A stretch of DNA of 64,000 nucleotides from UBA12087 sp964370815. GTDB lineage: Bacteria > Chloroflexota > Anaerolineae > Anaerolineales > Villigracilaceae. The first letter of the stretch is position 1. Every line of letters begins with the position of its first letter. Made by a program: the position numbers and the translations under genes. Where the stretch lies: assembly GCA_964370815.1 (NCBI GenBank), contig CAYJKQ010000001.1, positions 248,001-312,000 on the forward strand, written 5' to 3'. This document shows positions 1 to 8,492 of the stretch, piece after piece. Under the pieces are notes generated by a model that worked only from the letters and a program-made list of their open reading frames with translations, ran no database searches and had not been told where the DNA came from.

Positions 1-582
1 TGGTGCATGTGGGGCTACCGAAGGAACAATTAATGAATGCCCTTTCCAGCGTTGAATAAAATCTCGAGCGTAAGCCAGAGATTCTTCATACGATTTTGCA
101 TCGGGAGTTGGAAACTTTAAGACTGTTTGGGAACATACTGCCCTTAAGCCAGCTTCGGTAGTTGCAATGGCGACATCTTCCTCAAAATAATACATATCAG
201 CGAAGCAAGTCACTCCAGATCTAATGAGTTCAGCACAGGCTAGTTTTGTACCCAATTGAACAAAATCAGATGACACAAATTCACGCTCTACTGGCATCAT
301 AAATCCAAGTAGCCAAACATCAAGGCGCAGGTCATCTGCAAGACCTCTCATGAGAGTCATAGGAACATGAGTATGTGCATTTACCAATCCAGGCATTAAT
401 ATCTTTCCAGCACAGTTAATTATTTCGTTGGCTGCATAATTTTCTTTGATCTCTGATTCTGGACCAACCCCAACAATGGCTTTACCTTTGATTGCAATTC
501 CACCTGGATCATATTGATGGAGGTCTTCATCCATGGTCAATATATGGGCATTTATTAATAGTAAATCAACCCTTTGTTCCAT
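1..582 (-). CDS. mtaD: Amidohydrolase, MTA/SAH deaminase type (3' end off window)
   Basis: Reading from an ATG at 582 gives 194 codons open to the window edge, so only the N-terminal part is present. The translation has the amidohydrolase beginning (NAHILTMD), then PGLVNAHTHVPMTLMRGLADD, which carries the HxH metal ligands. SVAPHAP follows near the edge. This pattern fits 5-methylthioadenosine/S-adenosylhomocysteine deaminases and related cytosine/guanine deaminases of the TIM-barrel amidohydrolase superfamily, which hydrolytically deaminate purine nucleosides. It is the last visible gene of a minus-strand run after cinA (51-bp gap). Substrate cannot be fixed without the C-terminal half; the family call is firm, the substrate is inferred. 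Confidence 0.8.
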   Translation of the reverse strand, partial: MEQRVDLLLINAHILTMDEDLHQYDPGGIAIKGKAIVGVGPESEIKENYAANEIINCAGKILMPGLVNAHTHVPMTLMRGLADDLRLDVWLLGFMMPVEREFVSSDFVQLGTKLACAELIRSGVTCFADMYYFEEDVAIATTEAGLRAVCSQTVLKFPTPDAKSYEESLAYARDFIQRWKGHSLIVPSVAPHAP

Positions 583-633
583 ATTCAATTCCTTTCATTA
601 CAACAATGCATGAAATTACTTAAGACTGATTAA

Positions 634-1797
634 TTATTTCGATGAAGATGTATTTGCCAACATTCGTCGAAGGTGGTCAAGTATCAGGTTTACTCCCAGG
701 ATGGGAGCATTCTGTGGGTGGCCGGGATAGTTAAATTGATGGTCATATCCATTAATTGGAGAATGAATAATCATCTGGATCGTGGAATTATTACCATTTT
801 TGATGACCGATAATCCTAATATTATATCTGCCTTTCCATTTGCTTGAATATTTTCAACGATTTGCTTTAACAATATTATATCTGTGGGGTATTGGCTTGC
901 GCCAATATAAGCAGGATTTTTCAGAATCGAAAGGCGTTGATTTAATAAGTTCCCAGTTCCGAATTCGACCGAAGTTACAGTCCACCCAAATTTTACCGAG
1001 GCATCCAACGCTGTCTCTTCCAAAGAAGAAAAATCTGATCCAAAAATGTGATTCCCCAATCGATTTCTGATCTCATTTTCCATGTTGAAAAGACTTTCTT
1101 CAGCTTTCTCATTATTTGCAGCCTTGGCTGTAATTCGGATATCCACTATTCCAGAATGAGCAGCCAACCCGATGGTTGGGTTAATTAATGTTTCAAGATC
1201 GCTAATTTTTTCATCGATCCAACCTTCACCAGCACCGCTGGTATGGAGGATGCGAACCTTAATAGTTTCAGTTAGGTTAAAGTACTCTTTAAGATATGAA
1301 ACAACAGACTGGTCAAGGATTGTTTTCATTTCAACAGGAACACCAGGCAATGCAATTATTGAATTATGATTTGTGTTGATTAAAAAGGCTGGTGCAGTGC
1401 CAACTGGGTTATTGAATATTATTGCGTTTTGGGGAATAAATGCTTGCTGTTTTTGATTTTCACCAGGCAAGCGTCCTAAAATAAAAAATCGGGAAGTTAT
1501 TCTCTCCCACAATTCAGGATGGAAAACAAGATGTGTTTCAGCTGCCATCGCCAGGGCTTCACGGGTGGGGTCATCCACCGTTGGACCTAATCCTCCGGTG
1601 GTAAATATTATATCCGAGCGGTTCATTGCCTCTTGTACCACAGATGCGATCCTTTCTTTATTATCACCAACAATAGTAGTTCGATAAAGATTGATCCCTA
1701 AATCCCTGATTGTTCGAGCAATGTATTGTGTGTTGGTATCAGCAATCTCCCCTAGAAGCAATTCTGTACCAATCGCAATTATCTCTGCAGATGGCAT
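634..1797 (-). CDS. cinA: CinA family protein with degenerate C-terminal domain
   Basis: 387 aa. Residues 1-170 form a MoaB/MogA-like domain with the CinA start (AEIIAIGTELLLGE) and the FTTGGLGPTVDD motif, typical of the nucleotide pyrophosphatase half of CinA. The C-terminal half aligns in position with the PncC nicotinamide-nucleotide amidohydrolase domain. The family's ESCTGG catalytic motif is replaced around residues 277-283 by VEFGTGN, and the later GIAGPxGG motif is also not visible. The deamidase activity is therefore probably lost, while the N-terminal domain looks intact. It lies 33 bp after the FAD oxidoreductase gene and may be co-transcribed with it. Family call secure; loss of PncC activity is inferred. 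Confidence 0.88.
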   Translation of the reverse strand: MPSAEIIAIGTELLLGEIADTNTQYIARTIRDLGINLYRTTIVGDNKERIASVVQEAMNRSDIIFTTGGLGPTVDDPTREALAMAAETHLVFHPELWERITSRFFILGRLPGENQKQQAFIPQNAIIFNNPVGTAPAFLINTNHNSIIALPGVPVEMKTILDQSVVSYLKEYFNLTETIKVRILHTSGAGEGWIDEKISDLETLINPTIGLAAHSGIVDIRITAKAANNEKAEESLFNMENEIRNRLGNHIFGSDFSSLEETALDASVKFGWTVTSVEFGTGNLLNQRLSILKNPAYIGASQYPTDIILLKQIVENIQANGKADIILGLSVIKNGNNSTIQMIIHSPINGYDHQFNYPGHPQNAPILGVNLILDHLRRMLANTSSSK

Positions 1798-1830
1798 TTA
1801 TTCTCTGGTTCTGAAAATAGTTTATTGTCC

Positions 1831-2985
1831 CTAAACCACATTATATTCTTTAATCATTCGGTCTTCTTCAAATCGAGCCAGGTCTAATGTTGATACATCC
1901 AACGATTCAAATTTTCCATCAAGTATATACTCAGACATCAATTTCCCTGAGATTGGTCCGTGCATGAAGCCATGTCCTGAAAATCCTGTCACAACCAGAA
2001 AGCCTTTCACAGGTGTGCTGCCAAAAATCGGATGTGCATCTGGTGTGACTTCATAGAGCCCTGCCCAATGAGAAGTTAGACCAGCATTTTCAAGTATCGG
2101 CATACGGGAGATTGCAGCTTCCAGGTTGATCAGTTCAAATTCCTCATCAACATTCTGGTCATACCCGGGTTTCTCATCCTGATTTGACATTCCGGTCAAC
2201 AAGCCATCTCCTTCACGATGGAAATAGAGAGATTGGGCAAAATCAATAACAAATGGGAAATCATGAGGAATTTGTGGTAGAGAGGATGTTGTCAACATTT
2301 GGCGCCGTATAGGTGTTATTGGCATATTAACACCTGCCATATCGCTTATTCTGCCAGACCATGGACCACATGCGTTTACAATGACATGCGAAGAAACCAC
2401 ACCTTGATTGGTGATTATTCCATGAACCTCACCACTTACCACTTGAATCCCGGTCACTTCCACATTATTTACTGCTAAAACACCAAGACGAATAGCTGAA
2501 TTTATATAACCCATAACCACACTATTGGGATCAACCAAACCATCATTTACGTTTACTGTCCCACCGAGAGCATCATCAAATCGCATTAATGGTAGGCGAT
2601 GCCTGATCTCATCTCCTGTCAGCCATTCAGTCTGAACTCCCAATTTGTGCTGAAGTTCAACGTTGTGGTGAAAATATTCAACATCTTCAGATCTGGTTAA
2701 AGCAAATAAGTAACCACATTTCTGGTAACATATGTCTTGTCCAATTTCTTCCTTGAAGTTCTCAAACATGGGTAAGCTTCTCTTGGACAGTTCAACATTT
2801 ATCTCGGTTGAGAATTGATAGCGAACACCACCCGCACAACGACCTGTAGCACCCAACCCGAAAAACTCTTCTTTTTCTAGTAAAAGGATATTCTTCTGTC
2901 CACGAGCTGCTAGATGGTATGCAGTACTAGCACCCATGACTCCTCCTCCAATAATAATGATATCTGCTGATTTTGGGAGTGTCAT
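1831..2985 (-). CDS. FAD-dependent amino-acid oxidoreductase (DadA/SoxB family)
   Basis: 384 aa. The N-terminus carries the Rossmann FAD-binding fingerprint (IIIIGGGVMGASTAYHLA, residues 10-27) followed by LLLEKEEFFGLGATGRCAGG, the usual flavin-contact segment of the DAO family. The C-terminal WAGLYEVTPDAHPIFG and FSGHGFMHGP motifs match sarcosine oxidase beta / glycine oxidase / D-amino acid dehydrogenase relatives. It would oxidise a secondary or D-amino acid to an imine or keto acid. The 18-bp gap from an ornithine cyclodeaminase-like gene suggests the two are co-transcribed and act on related amino acids such as proline or hydroxyproline derivatives. Substrate is not determinable from sequence. 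Confidence 0.85.
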   Translation of the reverse strand: MTLPKSADIIIIGGGVMGASTAYHLAARGQKNILLLEKEEFFGLGATGRCAGGVRYQFSTEINVELSKRSLPMFENFKEEIGQDICYQKCGYLFALTRSEDVEYFHHNVELQHKLGVQTEWLTGDEIRHRLPLMRFDDALGGTVNVNDGLVDPNSVVMGYINSAIRLGVLAVNNVEVTGIQVVSGEVHGIITNQGVVSSHVIVNACGPWSGRISDMAGVNMPITPIRRQMLTTSSLPQIPHDFPFVIDFAQSLYFHREGDGLLTGMSNQDEKPGYDQNVDEEFELINLEAAISRMPILENAGLTSHWAGLYEVTPDAHPIFGSTPVKGFLVVTGFSGHGFMHGPISGKLMSEYILDGKFESLDVSTLDLARFEEDRMIKEYNVV

Positions 2986-3003
2986 ATTCTTTACCCTCTG
3001 TGT

Positions 3004-3993
3004 TTAGAATGAAACTGTTTGCCCGATGTTCATCAATTCTGAATTTAACAGGGTCAGTTGTGCAGCCATTGCATCTTGAACAGCTAAACCAACGGATTTA
3101 AAATAAGTGATCTGGGTGGAATTCGTGCGACCAGGTTTACTCCCCTGGGCTATTTCGCCTAATTCTGCATGGATTTGGTTTTCTGAAAACAATCCTTCAA
3201 GAATTGGGATTATCAGGTCACCAGATTCAGAAAGAGTGGCTGAGCGTGAATCAACAACTACCAAAGCGCGCCGAATAGTTGCAGAAGGGACTTCCTGCAT
3301 CTCTGGTGTATATGAACCTATTGCGTTGATATGAACACCTGGTCTAAGTGATGCATCCAAAAATATGGGTGATTTTGATGTTGTTGCACAGCAAATGATA
3401 TCTGCATTCGATATGGCCTGATCTGAATTCTTCGCAATACGAATATCAGATGGGATTGGTGATTTCCCACGCATATCAGAAACGAATGAAATTACCCGTT
3501 TTGGGTCAGAGTCGTATAGCCATACCTGTTTTATAGATCTCACCGTGCAAATTGCTTCAAGCTGCGTTCTTGCTTGTGCGCCTGCTCCGAAAATTGCTGC
3601 AATATGGCAATCATCCCTCGCCAGCAGGTCAGTGGCAGCACCGCTGCCTGCACCAGTACGTATAGCTGTCAGGGAACTTCCTTCCAATAATGCAATAGGT
3701 GCACCTGTAATAGGATTCAAGACCAATACCGCTGCTTGTATGAATGGTAAACCTATATCAGGATTTCCAGGAAACAAGGAAACTATTTTAACTGTGAGTG
3801 CATTTCCAGAATCCTCGCGAACGTAAGCTGGCATAAAAAGACTGACGGCATTTTGAGACGGAATTTGCAATCGTGTTCTTAAAGGTACTTCTGCTTTTCC
3901 ATTGACCAACGCAATATAACCACGTTTCATTGCCTCAATGCACTCTTTCATCGGTAATGCCCGAACAACGTCTTCTTTAGTTAATATTTTCAT
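3004..3993 (-). CDS. Ornithine cyclodeaminase / mu-crystallin family protein
   Basis: An ATG at 3993 gives 329 aa beginning MKILTKEDVV, the normal family start; a longer open frame to 4164 would run through the end of livF and is not needed. Family marks are the VPLRTRLQIP segment, LTAIRTGAGSGAATDLLARDD and the NAD-binding IFGAGAQARTQLEA, followed by IGSYTPEMQEV. Members include ornithine cyclodeaminase (ornithine to proline plus ammonia), alanine dehydrogenase of archaeal type, lysine cyclodeaminase and imine reductases. Pairing with the FAD oxidoreductase 18 bp downstream favours an amino-acid/cyclic-imine pathway. The exact reaction remains open. Confidence 0.87.
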   Translation of the reverse strand: MKILTKEDVVRALPMKECIEAMKRGYIALVNGKAEVPLRTRLQIPSQNAVSLFMPAYVREDSGNALTVKIVSLFPGNPDIGLPFIQAAVLVLNPITGAPIALLEGSSLTAIRTGAGSGAATDLLARDDCHIAAIFGAGAQARTQLEAICTVRSIKQVWLYDSDPKRVISFVSDMRGKSPIPSDIRIAKNSDQAISNADIICCATTSKSPIFLDASLRPGVHINAIGSYTPEMQEVPSATIRRALVVVDSRSATLSESGDLIIPILEGLFSENQIHAELGEIAQGSKPGRTNSTQITYFKSVGLAVQDAMAAQLTLLNSELMNIGQTVSF

Positions 3994-4032
3994 AGTAATA
4001 ATATTAGCAGTGTGGTCAAGAATACTTTGCAC

Positions 4033-4063
4033 GAGACCCGTCTTCAGTAAGAAAACGGGTCTC
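4033..4063 (-). terminator. Hairpin after livF, possible terminator
   Basis: A perfect 9-bp inverted repeat (GAGACCCGT ... ACGGGTCTC) with a 13-nt loop lies between the livF stop and the cyclodeaminase start. There is no clear T-run on the minus strand, so it may attenuate or protect the mRNA end rather than fully terminate. Confidence 0.5.
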
Positions 4064-4090
4064 TTATGGATTATTGTGCCGTTATAATAT

Positions 4091-4804
4091 TTATTCCATT
4101 CCGAGATAAGCTTTTTGCACCATTTGGTTGGATTGCAAATTTGAAGCCTTATCATGCAGAACAATTAGGCCTGTCTGCATGACATAACCACGATTGGCGA
4201 TACTAAGCGCCATGAGAGCATTCTGTTCGACAAGTAAAATTGTCATTCCTTCTTTATTTATTTCAACAATCTTTTCAAAGATACTTTCCACCAATACCGG
4301 AGCTAAACCCATGGAAGGCTCGTCCATCAAAAGTAAACGTGGCCGCGCCATAAGAGCCCTCCCGGTAGCCAGCATTTGTTGTTCACCCCCCGAAAGGGTT
4401 CCTGCCACTTGAGAGCGACGCTCTTTAAGACGAGGTAATAGTGTAAAAACCCGGTCGAGGTCTTCTTTTATGCCTGCTTTGTCGGAACGGACATATGCGC
4501 CCATATCTAAATTTTCTGCGACAGTCAACCTGGAAAAAACTCCCCTGCCTTCAGGAACCATTGAGATACCTTTTGCAACTAGTTTGTGGGGTTTGAATGG
4601 TGCAAGATCCTCGCCTTCGAATTTAATTGTCCCTTCGAGAGGTTTTAATATCCCTGAGATACCCCTCAAGGTAGTTGTCTTTCCGGCACCATTACCACCG
4701 ATCAAGGTAACGATCTCGCCTTTTTCTACAGTCAGTGATACACCTTTTAAGGCATGGATGTTACCGTAAAATGAATGAATGTTAATAACTTCTAGCATCG
4801 CCAT
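4091..4804 (-). CDS. livF: Branched-chain amino-acid ABC transporter ATP-binding protein LivF
   Basis: 237 aa, normal LivF length. Walker A is GGNGAGKTT, the ABC signature is LSGGEQQM and Walker B is RLLLMDEPSMGL, followed by the H-loop region LLVEQNALMAL. The MVPEGRGVFSRLTVAENL segment is characteristic of the LivF branch. The start at 4804 has GGAG upstream; an ATG two codons later is also possible. It is the last gene of the livKHMGF run and would form the ATPase heterodimer with LivG on the inner membrane face, powering uptake of branched-chain or other hydrophobic amino acids, amides or urea. Confidence 0.95.
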   Translation of the reverse strand: MAMLEVINIHSFYGNIHALKGVSLTVEKGEIVTLIGGNGAGKTTTLRGISGILKPLEGTIKFEGEDLAPFKPHKLVAKGISMVPEGRGVFSRLTVAENLDMGAYVRSDKAGIKEDLDRVFTLLPRLKERRSQVAGTLSGGEQQMLATGRALMARPRLLLMDEPSMGLAPVLVESIFEKIVEINKEGMTILLVEQNALMALSIANRGYVMQTGLIVLHDKASNLQSNQMVQKAYLGME

Positions 4805-4819
4805 AATGTCATCTCCAAC

Positions 4820-5611
4820 TTAAGCTCTGGCTTCAGAAAGACCGCTGGCTGCACCCCGGCCCAAGTATGCTTCTATGACATGGGAATTCTTTTGGATCTC
4901 GGCAGGAGTTCCTTCAGCTATTTTCTGACCAAAATCCAGAACAGTGATCAACTCAGAGATACCCATCACAACACGCATTTGATGTTCGATCAGTAAGATT
5001 GTGATGCCTAGCGAATCGCGCAATTGACCAATGAAATTGGTCATTTCCTGCGTTTCACTGGGATTCATTCCAGCCGTGGGTTCATCGAGAAGCAGCAATT
5101 TAGGTTTATTTGCCAGGGCACGCCCAATTTCAAGCCTACGCTGAGCGCCGTATGGCAGGTTTTTCGATATCATATCACCCTTGCCAACCAGGCCTACAAA
5201 TTTCAAAATACGTTTTGCTTCAACCAGAGCTTCCTGCTCATCCCGGTTGGTGCGGGGATCACGAAGGATTCCACCGATCATTCCAGATTTCAAATGAGGG
5301 TGCATTCCGACCAGGATATTTTCAACTGCTGTCATATTTTTGAATAAGCGAATATTCTGGTAAGTTCTTGAAATACCCAGACGAGTAACCCGATCTGGAG
5401 ACAATCCAGTTATTAGTTTGTTTTCCAGAAGAATTTCCCCTTCTTCTGGATTATAAAAGCCAGTTATACAATTGAAAAAGGTTGTTTTTCCAGCCCCATT
5501 AGGGCCAATAATACTCTGGATGGCAAGCTCTTTTACTTCCAAATTCACTTTCAATAGAGCATCCAAACCACCAAAACGTTTTGTTACATTTTTTGCGATT
5601 AATATATCCAT
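4820..5611 (-). CDS. livG: Branched-chain amino-acid ABC transporter ATP-binding protein LivG
   Basis: The start at 5611 (MDILIAKNVTKRFGGLDAL) gives 263 aa, the usual LivG length, and sits 10 bp after the livM stop; a longer frame to 5740 would overlap livM. Walker A is GPNGAGKTTF. The signature region is degenerate, LPYGAQRRLEIGRAL, as is common in LivG. Walker B is LLLLDEPTAGMNP and the H-loop lies in LLIEHQMRVVM. The 15-bp gap to livF supports co-translation. Confidence 0.95.
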   Translation of the reverse strand: MDILIAKNVTKRFGGLDALLKVNLEVKELAIQSIIGPNGAGKTTFFNCITGFYNPEEGEILLENKLITGLSPDRVTRLGISRTYQNIRLFKNMTAVENILVGMHPHLKSGMIGGILRDPRTNRDEQEALVEAKRILKFVGLVGKGDMISKNLPYGAQRRLEIGRALANKPKLLLLDEPTAGMNPSETQEMTNFIGQLRDSLGITILLIEHQMRVVMGISELITVLDFGQKIAEGTPAEIQKNSHVIEAYLGRGAASGLSEARA

Positions 5612-5621
5612 GATCAATCTC

Positions 5622-7316
5622 CTACCCCGTTGGGTTCTCCATCGCAGGTGGAATGTCTTTTGGAAGAAAATCCGGTTCCAAGGATTCGTGTAATTCGAGT
5701 TTCCTGCGTGCCTCAGGCCATAATCCTTCAGGGCGGACAAGCATCATTACAACGAGAAGTGCTCCATAAACAAGATAGCGGAAATCAGAAAATTCTCTTA
5801 ATAATTCTGGCATCCCCATCAAAACCATAGCGCCAACAAATACACCTGGTATGCTGCCCATGCCGCCCACAATGATCAAGCAGAGAACATTGATCGAGAC
5901 CATGAGATTCATGCTTTGAGGATAGGCAGACGATAGTTTAGCCGCGAATATTGCACCCGCCAGGCCAGCAAAGAAAGCTCCTGTGGCAAATGCAGATAAT
6001 TTTGTAGCTACCAGATTGATTCCCATAGCCTGGGCAACATCTTCATCTTCTCTCATAGCCATCCACGATCGTCCCATGTGGGAATCCTTCAAACGGAAGG
6101 CGATAAAACCTGCGATCAGGATTGCGGCCACAATTAAATAATATAATTGCACCTGGGATTTTAATTCTAAAGACCCAATAATTGGGCGGGCTATTCGTTG
6201 AATACCCTGAGTTCCCCCAAGGTAAGGGCGCAACCAATCAGAGAGTGACAGAAGTCGTATGATTTCTCCAAAACCCAGGGTGACGATTGCTAAATAATCA
6301 CCACGCATTTTCAGAACAGGTAAGCCCAAAATTACACCAGCGATAACCGATGCCAGCAGGGCAAAGGGTAACGCCTGCCAGAAGGTAAAGGGAGTTGCAA
6401 TCATTTCGGGAGATGTGAGAACTCCAACGGTGTAGGCGCCAATTGCAAAAAATGCTACATATCCAAGATCAAGCAGACCGGCAAAACCTATTACAATGTT
6501 CAAACCGAGACCCATTAAGATATAAATTCCCACATTATCAAGGATTTCGCTGAAATACATTCCCAGGATTTGTGGCAAGAACAACATAAAAATTACCCCA
6601 ACAACTATTTTACTGAGTTGAATATTATTTTGTTTCTTTGTAGGAATTATTTTTGCAGGGATCTCTTGTATTTTACCAGCACGCCAATAGGAGATAAAAC
6701 CTACTAACATCAAAATGAACATAGCACCGATAATTGTTAACCCACTTGTTGCAAATAACCATCTAAAAAGATAGGAAATTGAACCCCAGCGAGCAATCAT
6801 AACAGTAAAGATGTCTCTCATCAAGCCGAGTAAAACAGTCCATACGATGGCTTGAATTAATGCTTTTCTTAGCCTTGAAGGAATGAGCACGAACCCTGCC
6901 CCAAGCGCACCTGTTATTCCAGAGACAAACATCAAAGTCAATCCACCCAGATAAATTCCCTGATTAAAATTTAGGATAGAAAAGAGTGTGGGTGAGGCAT
7001 TCATAAACATATCACGCAGATCCACGAATTTGCCCAAAATAGGTAATAAAGCAGCAGTGAATCCTGCTACCAATCCGGTTGTACCTCCAGTTAAGAGTAC
7101 AGTTTTCAGGGTGTGATCCGGTTCTTTATTAGCAGTTAAATATCCAAATAGGAAAAAAGGCAGAAACAAGAGAAGAAAACCCATGGATACTAAACCAGAG
7201 ATGATATCTCTTTGGCTGAATGTTTCGATCATTCCTACCAGACTCAGGAAAATTACTATTCCTCCGTTGATCAGACCCGCAGAGAACAATTGTTTAAAAG
7301 AAAATTTACTTTTCAT
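5622..7316 (-). CDS. livM: Branched-chain amino-acid ABC permease LivM with long N-terminal extension
   Basis: 564 aa, clearly longer than the roughly 300-400 residues usual for LivM. The C-terminal part from about residue 235 is an ordinary permease: GLGLNIVIGFAGLLDLGYVAFFAIGAYT, MRGDYLAIVTLGFGEIIR and MAMREDEDVAQAMGIN (the cytoplasmic loop that contacts the ATPase). The first ~230 residues contain several additional hydrophobic segments, including ones near residues 12-30, 40-60 and 80-95, and a glycine-rich stretch, with no motif I can name. Gene order and 12-bp spacing to livH place it in the liv operon. Whether the extra membrane domain alters assembly or regulation is unknown. Confidence 0.93.
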   Translation of the reverse strand: MKSKFSFKQLFSAGLINGGIVIFLSLVGMIETFSQRDIISGLVSMGFLLLFLPFFLFGYLTANKEPDHTLKTVLLTGGTTGLVAGFTAALLPILGKFVDLRDMFMNASPTLFSILNFNQGIYLGGLTLMFVSGITGALGAGFVLIPSRLRKALIQAIVWTVLLGLMRDIFTVMIARWGSISYLFRWLFATSGLTIIGAMFILMLVGFISYWRAGKIQEIPAKIIPTKKQNNIQLSKIVVGVIFMLFLPQILGMYFSEILDNVGIYILMGLGLNIVIGFAGLLDLGYVAFFAIGAYTVGVLTSPEMIATPFTFWQALPFALLASVIAGVILGLPVLKMRGDYLAIVTLGFGEIIRLLSLSDWLRPYLGGTQGIQRIARPIIGSLELKSQVQLYYLIVAAILIAGFIAFRLKDSHMGRSWMAMREDEDVAQAMGINLVATKLSAFATGAFFAGLAGAIFAAKLSSAYPQSMNLMVSINVLCLIIVGGMGSIPGVFVGAMVLMGMPELLREFSDFRYLVYGALLVVMMLVRPEGLWPEARRKLELHESLEPDFLPKDIPPAMENPTG

Positions 7317-7328
7317 AGCAATAACTCC

Positions 7329-8390
7329 TTAAGCCTTTGTCTGAGTGATTCTCTCGCCCAGAATACCCGAAGGACGAATGATCAGGATAAATACAAGGAT
7401 CGTAAAAGCTATTGCATCTTTAAGTTGATAGGGGGCAGCGATTCCCATTCCATCCAGGAAGAGACTTGGTCCAACAGCTTCCAGAATTCCTAGGATCATG
7501 GCTCCCAAAAATGCGCCAGGAACATTTCCAATGCCGCCAAGAACGGCTGCTGTAAATGCCTTAAGTCCTGGGATAAAGCCCATAAAGAAGTGCACTACCG
7601 GGAATAGAAGGATATACAGGATACCTCCCAACCCAGCGGAGGCTCCGCCAAGAGCGAAGGTAAGCATGATTATCCGGTCAATGTTGATACCCATCAGGCT
7701 GGCAACTTCTTTATCTTCGGAAACTGCCCGCATAGCCTTCCCCATTTTGGTTAATTGAACGACGCTGTAAAGGACAAGCATCATGATCATGGCGCTGACA
7801 ATAACAACGACCTGCGTTTTATAAACCGGAATAGATCCGATGGTCCAAGTACCTTTAAGGATGTCCAATTCCGGATATGCCTGCAATCCAGAACCGAAAA
7901 AACCTCGGAATGCGTATTGCAAAAAAAAGGAAGCTCCGATGGCTGTGATCAACGGGACCAAACGGGGAGCGTTGCGAAGAGGTCGATAGGCGATCCGTTC
8001 AAGGAGAACAGCAAGAGTACTCGAAATTGTCACTGCAAGTAATGTGACCAATAAAAAACTAATATAAGGATGAGAACTCCAATATCCGTTATTATATAGT
8101 GCAATTGCTAGAAAAACAGCAGTGAAAGGACCTGACATAAAAATTTCGCTGTGGGCAAAATTTATCATCTTAAGGACACCATATACTATTGTGTAGCCAA
8201 GGGCAATTAAGGCATAAACGCCACCCAGGGCTAAACCTGTTATGGAAAGGTCGATCCAGACCCGGGTGTCATATTTTCCAACTTGTATCGTTTTAATCGA
8301 GCCATAAACAACCACAAAGGCGATGGCAAGACCGATTATCCAAACTACGATATCTGCAATTGTAATTCTTTGGCGCCATTTTCGCAGCAT
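7329..8390 (-). CDS. livH: Branched-chain amino-acid ABC permease LivH
   Basis: 353 aa. An extra N-terminal membrane segment (about residues 12-32) precedes the standard LivH core, which starts GLALGGVYALIALGYTIVYGVLKMINFAHSE. The coupling-loop motif GKAMRAVSEDKEVASLMGIN and the terminal AAVLGGIGNVPGAFLGAMILG are typical. It forms the translocation pore with LivM. The gene follows livK after a gap that contains a strong stem-loop, and is preceded on its own strand by a G-rich arm of that stem. Confidence 0.94.
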   Translation of the reverse strand: MLRKWRQRITIADIVVWIIGLAIAFVVVYGSIKTIQVGKYDTRVWIDLSITGLALGGVYALIALGYTIVYGVLKMINFAHSEIFMSGPFTAVFLAIALYNNGYWSSHPYISFLLVTLLAVTISSTLAVLLERIAYRPLRNAPRLVPLITAIGASFFLQYAFRGFFGSGLQAYPELDILKGTWTIGSIPVYKTQVVVIVSAMIMMLVLYSVVQLTKMGKAMRAVSEDKEVASLMGINIDRIIMLTFALGGASAGLGGILYILLFPVVHFFMGFIPGLKAFTAAVLGGIGNVPGAFLGAMILGILEAVGPSLFLDGMGIAAPYQLKDAIAFTILVFILIIRPSGILGERITQTKA

Positions 8391-8420
8391 AATTCCACTC
8401 CTGAACCAAGAGGTATTATT

Positions 8421-8452
8421 TTAGGAGGGGCGAGTAATCTCGCCCCTCCTAA
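8421..8452 (-). repeat. Strong intercistronic stem-loop between livK and livH
   Basis: A perfect 14-bp inverted repeat with a 4-nt loop (arm TTAGGAGGGGCGAG) lies 40 bp after the livK stop and 30 bp before livH. It lacks a T-run on the transcribed minus strand. Such stems after binding-protein genes are known to stabilise the upstream message and reduce read-through, giving more binding protein than permease. That role here is inferred. Confidence 0.75.
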
Positions 8453-8492
8453 TTCTATTGTTATATTACTGATTGTTAAGCAAGAGACTCGA

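Noticed and set aside
3994..4164. N-terminal extension of the cyclodeaminase ORF
   Set aside because: It overlaps the livF coding end and a hairpin, and the family start is at 3993.
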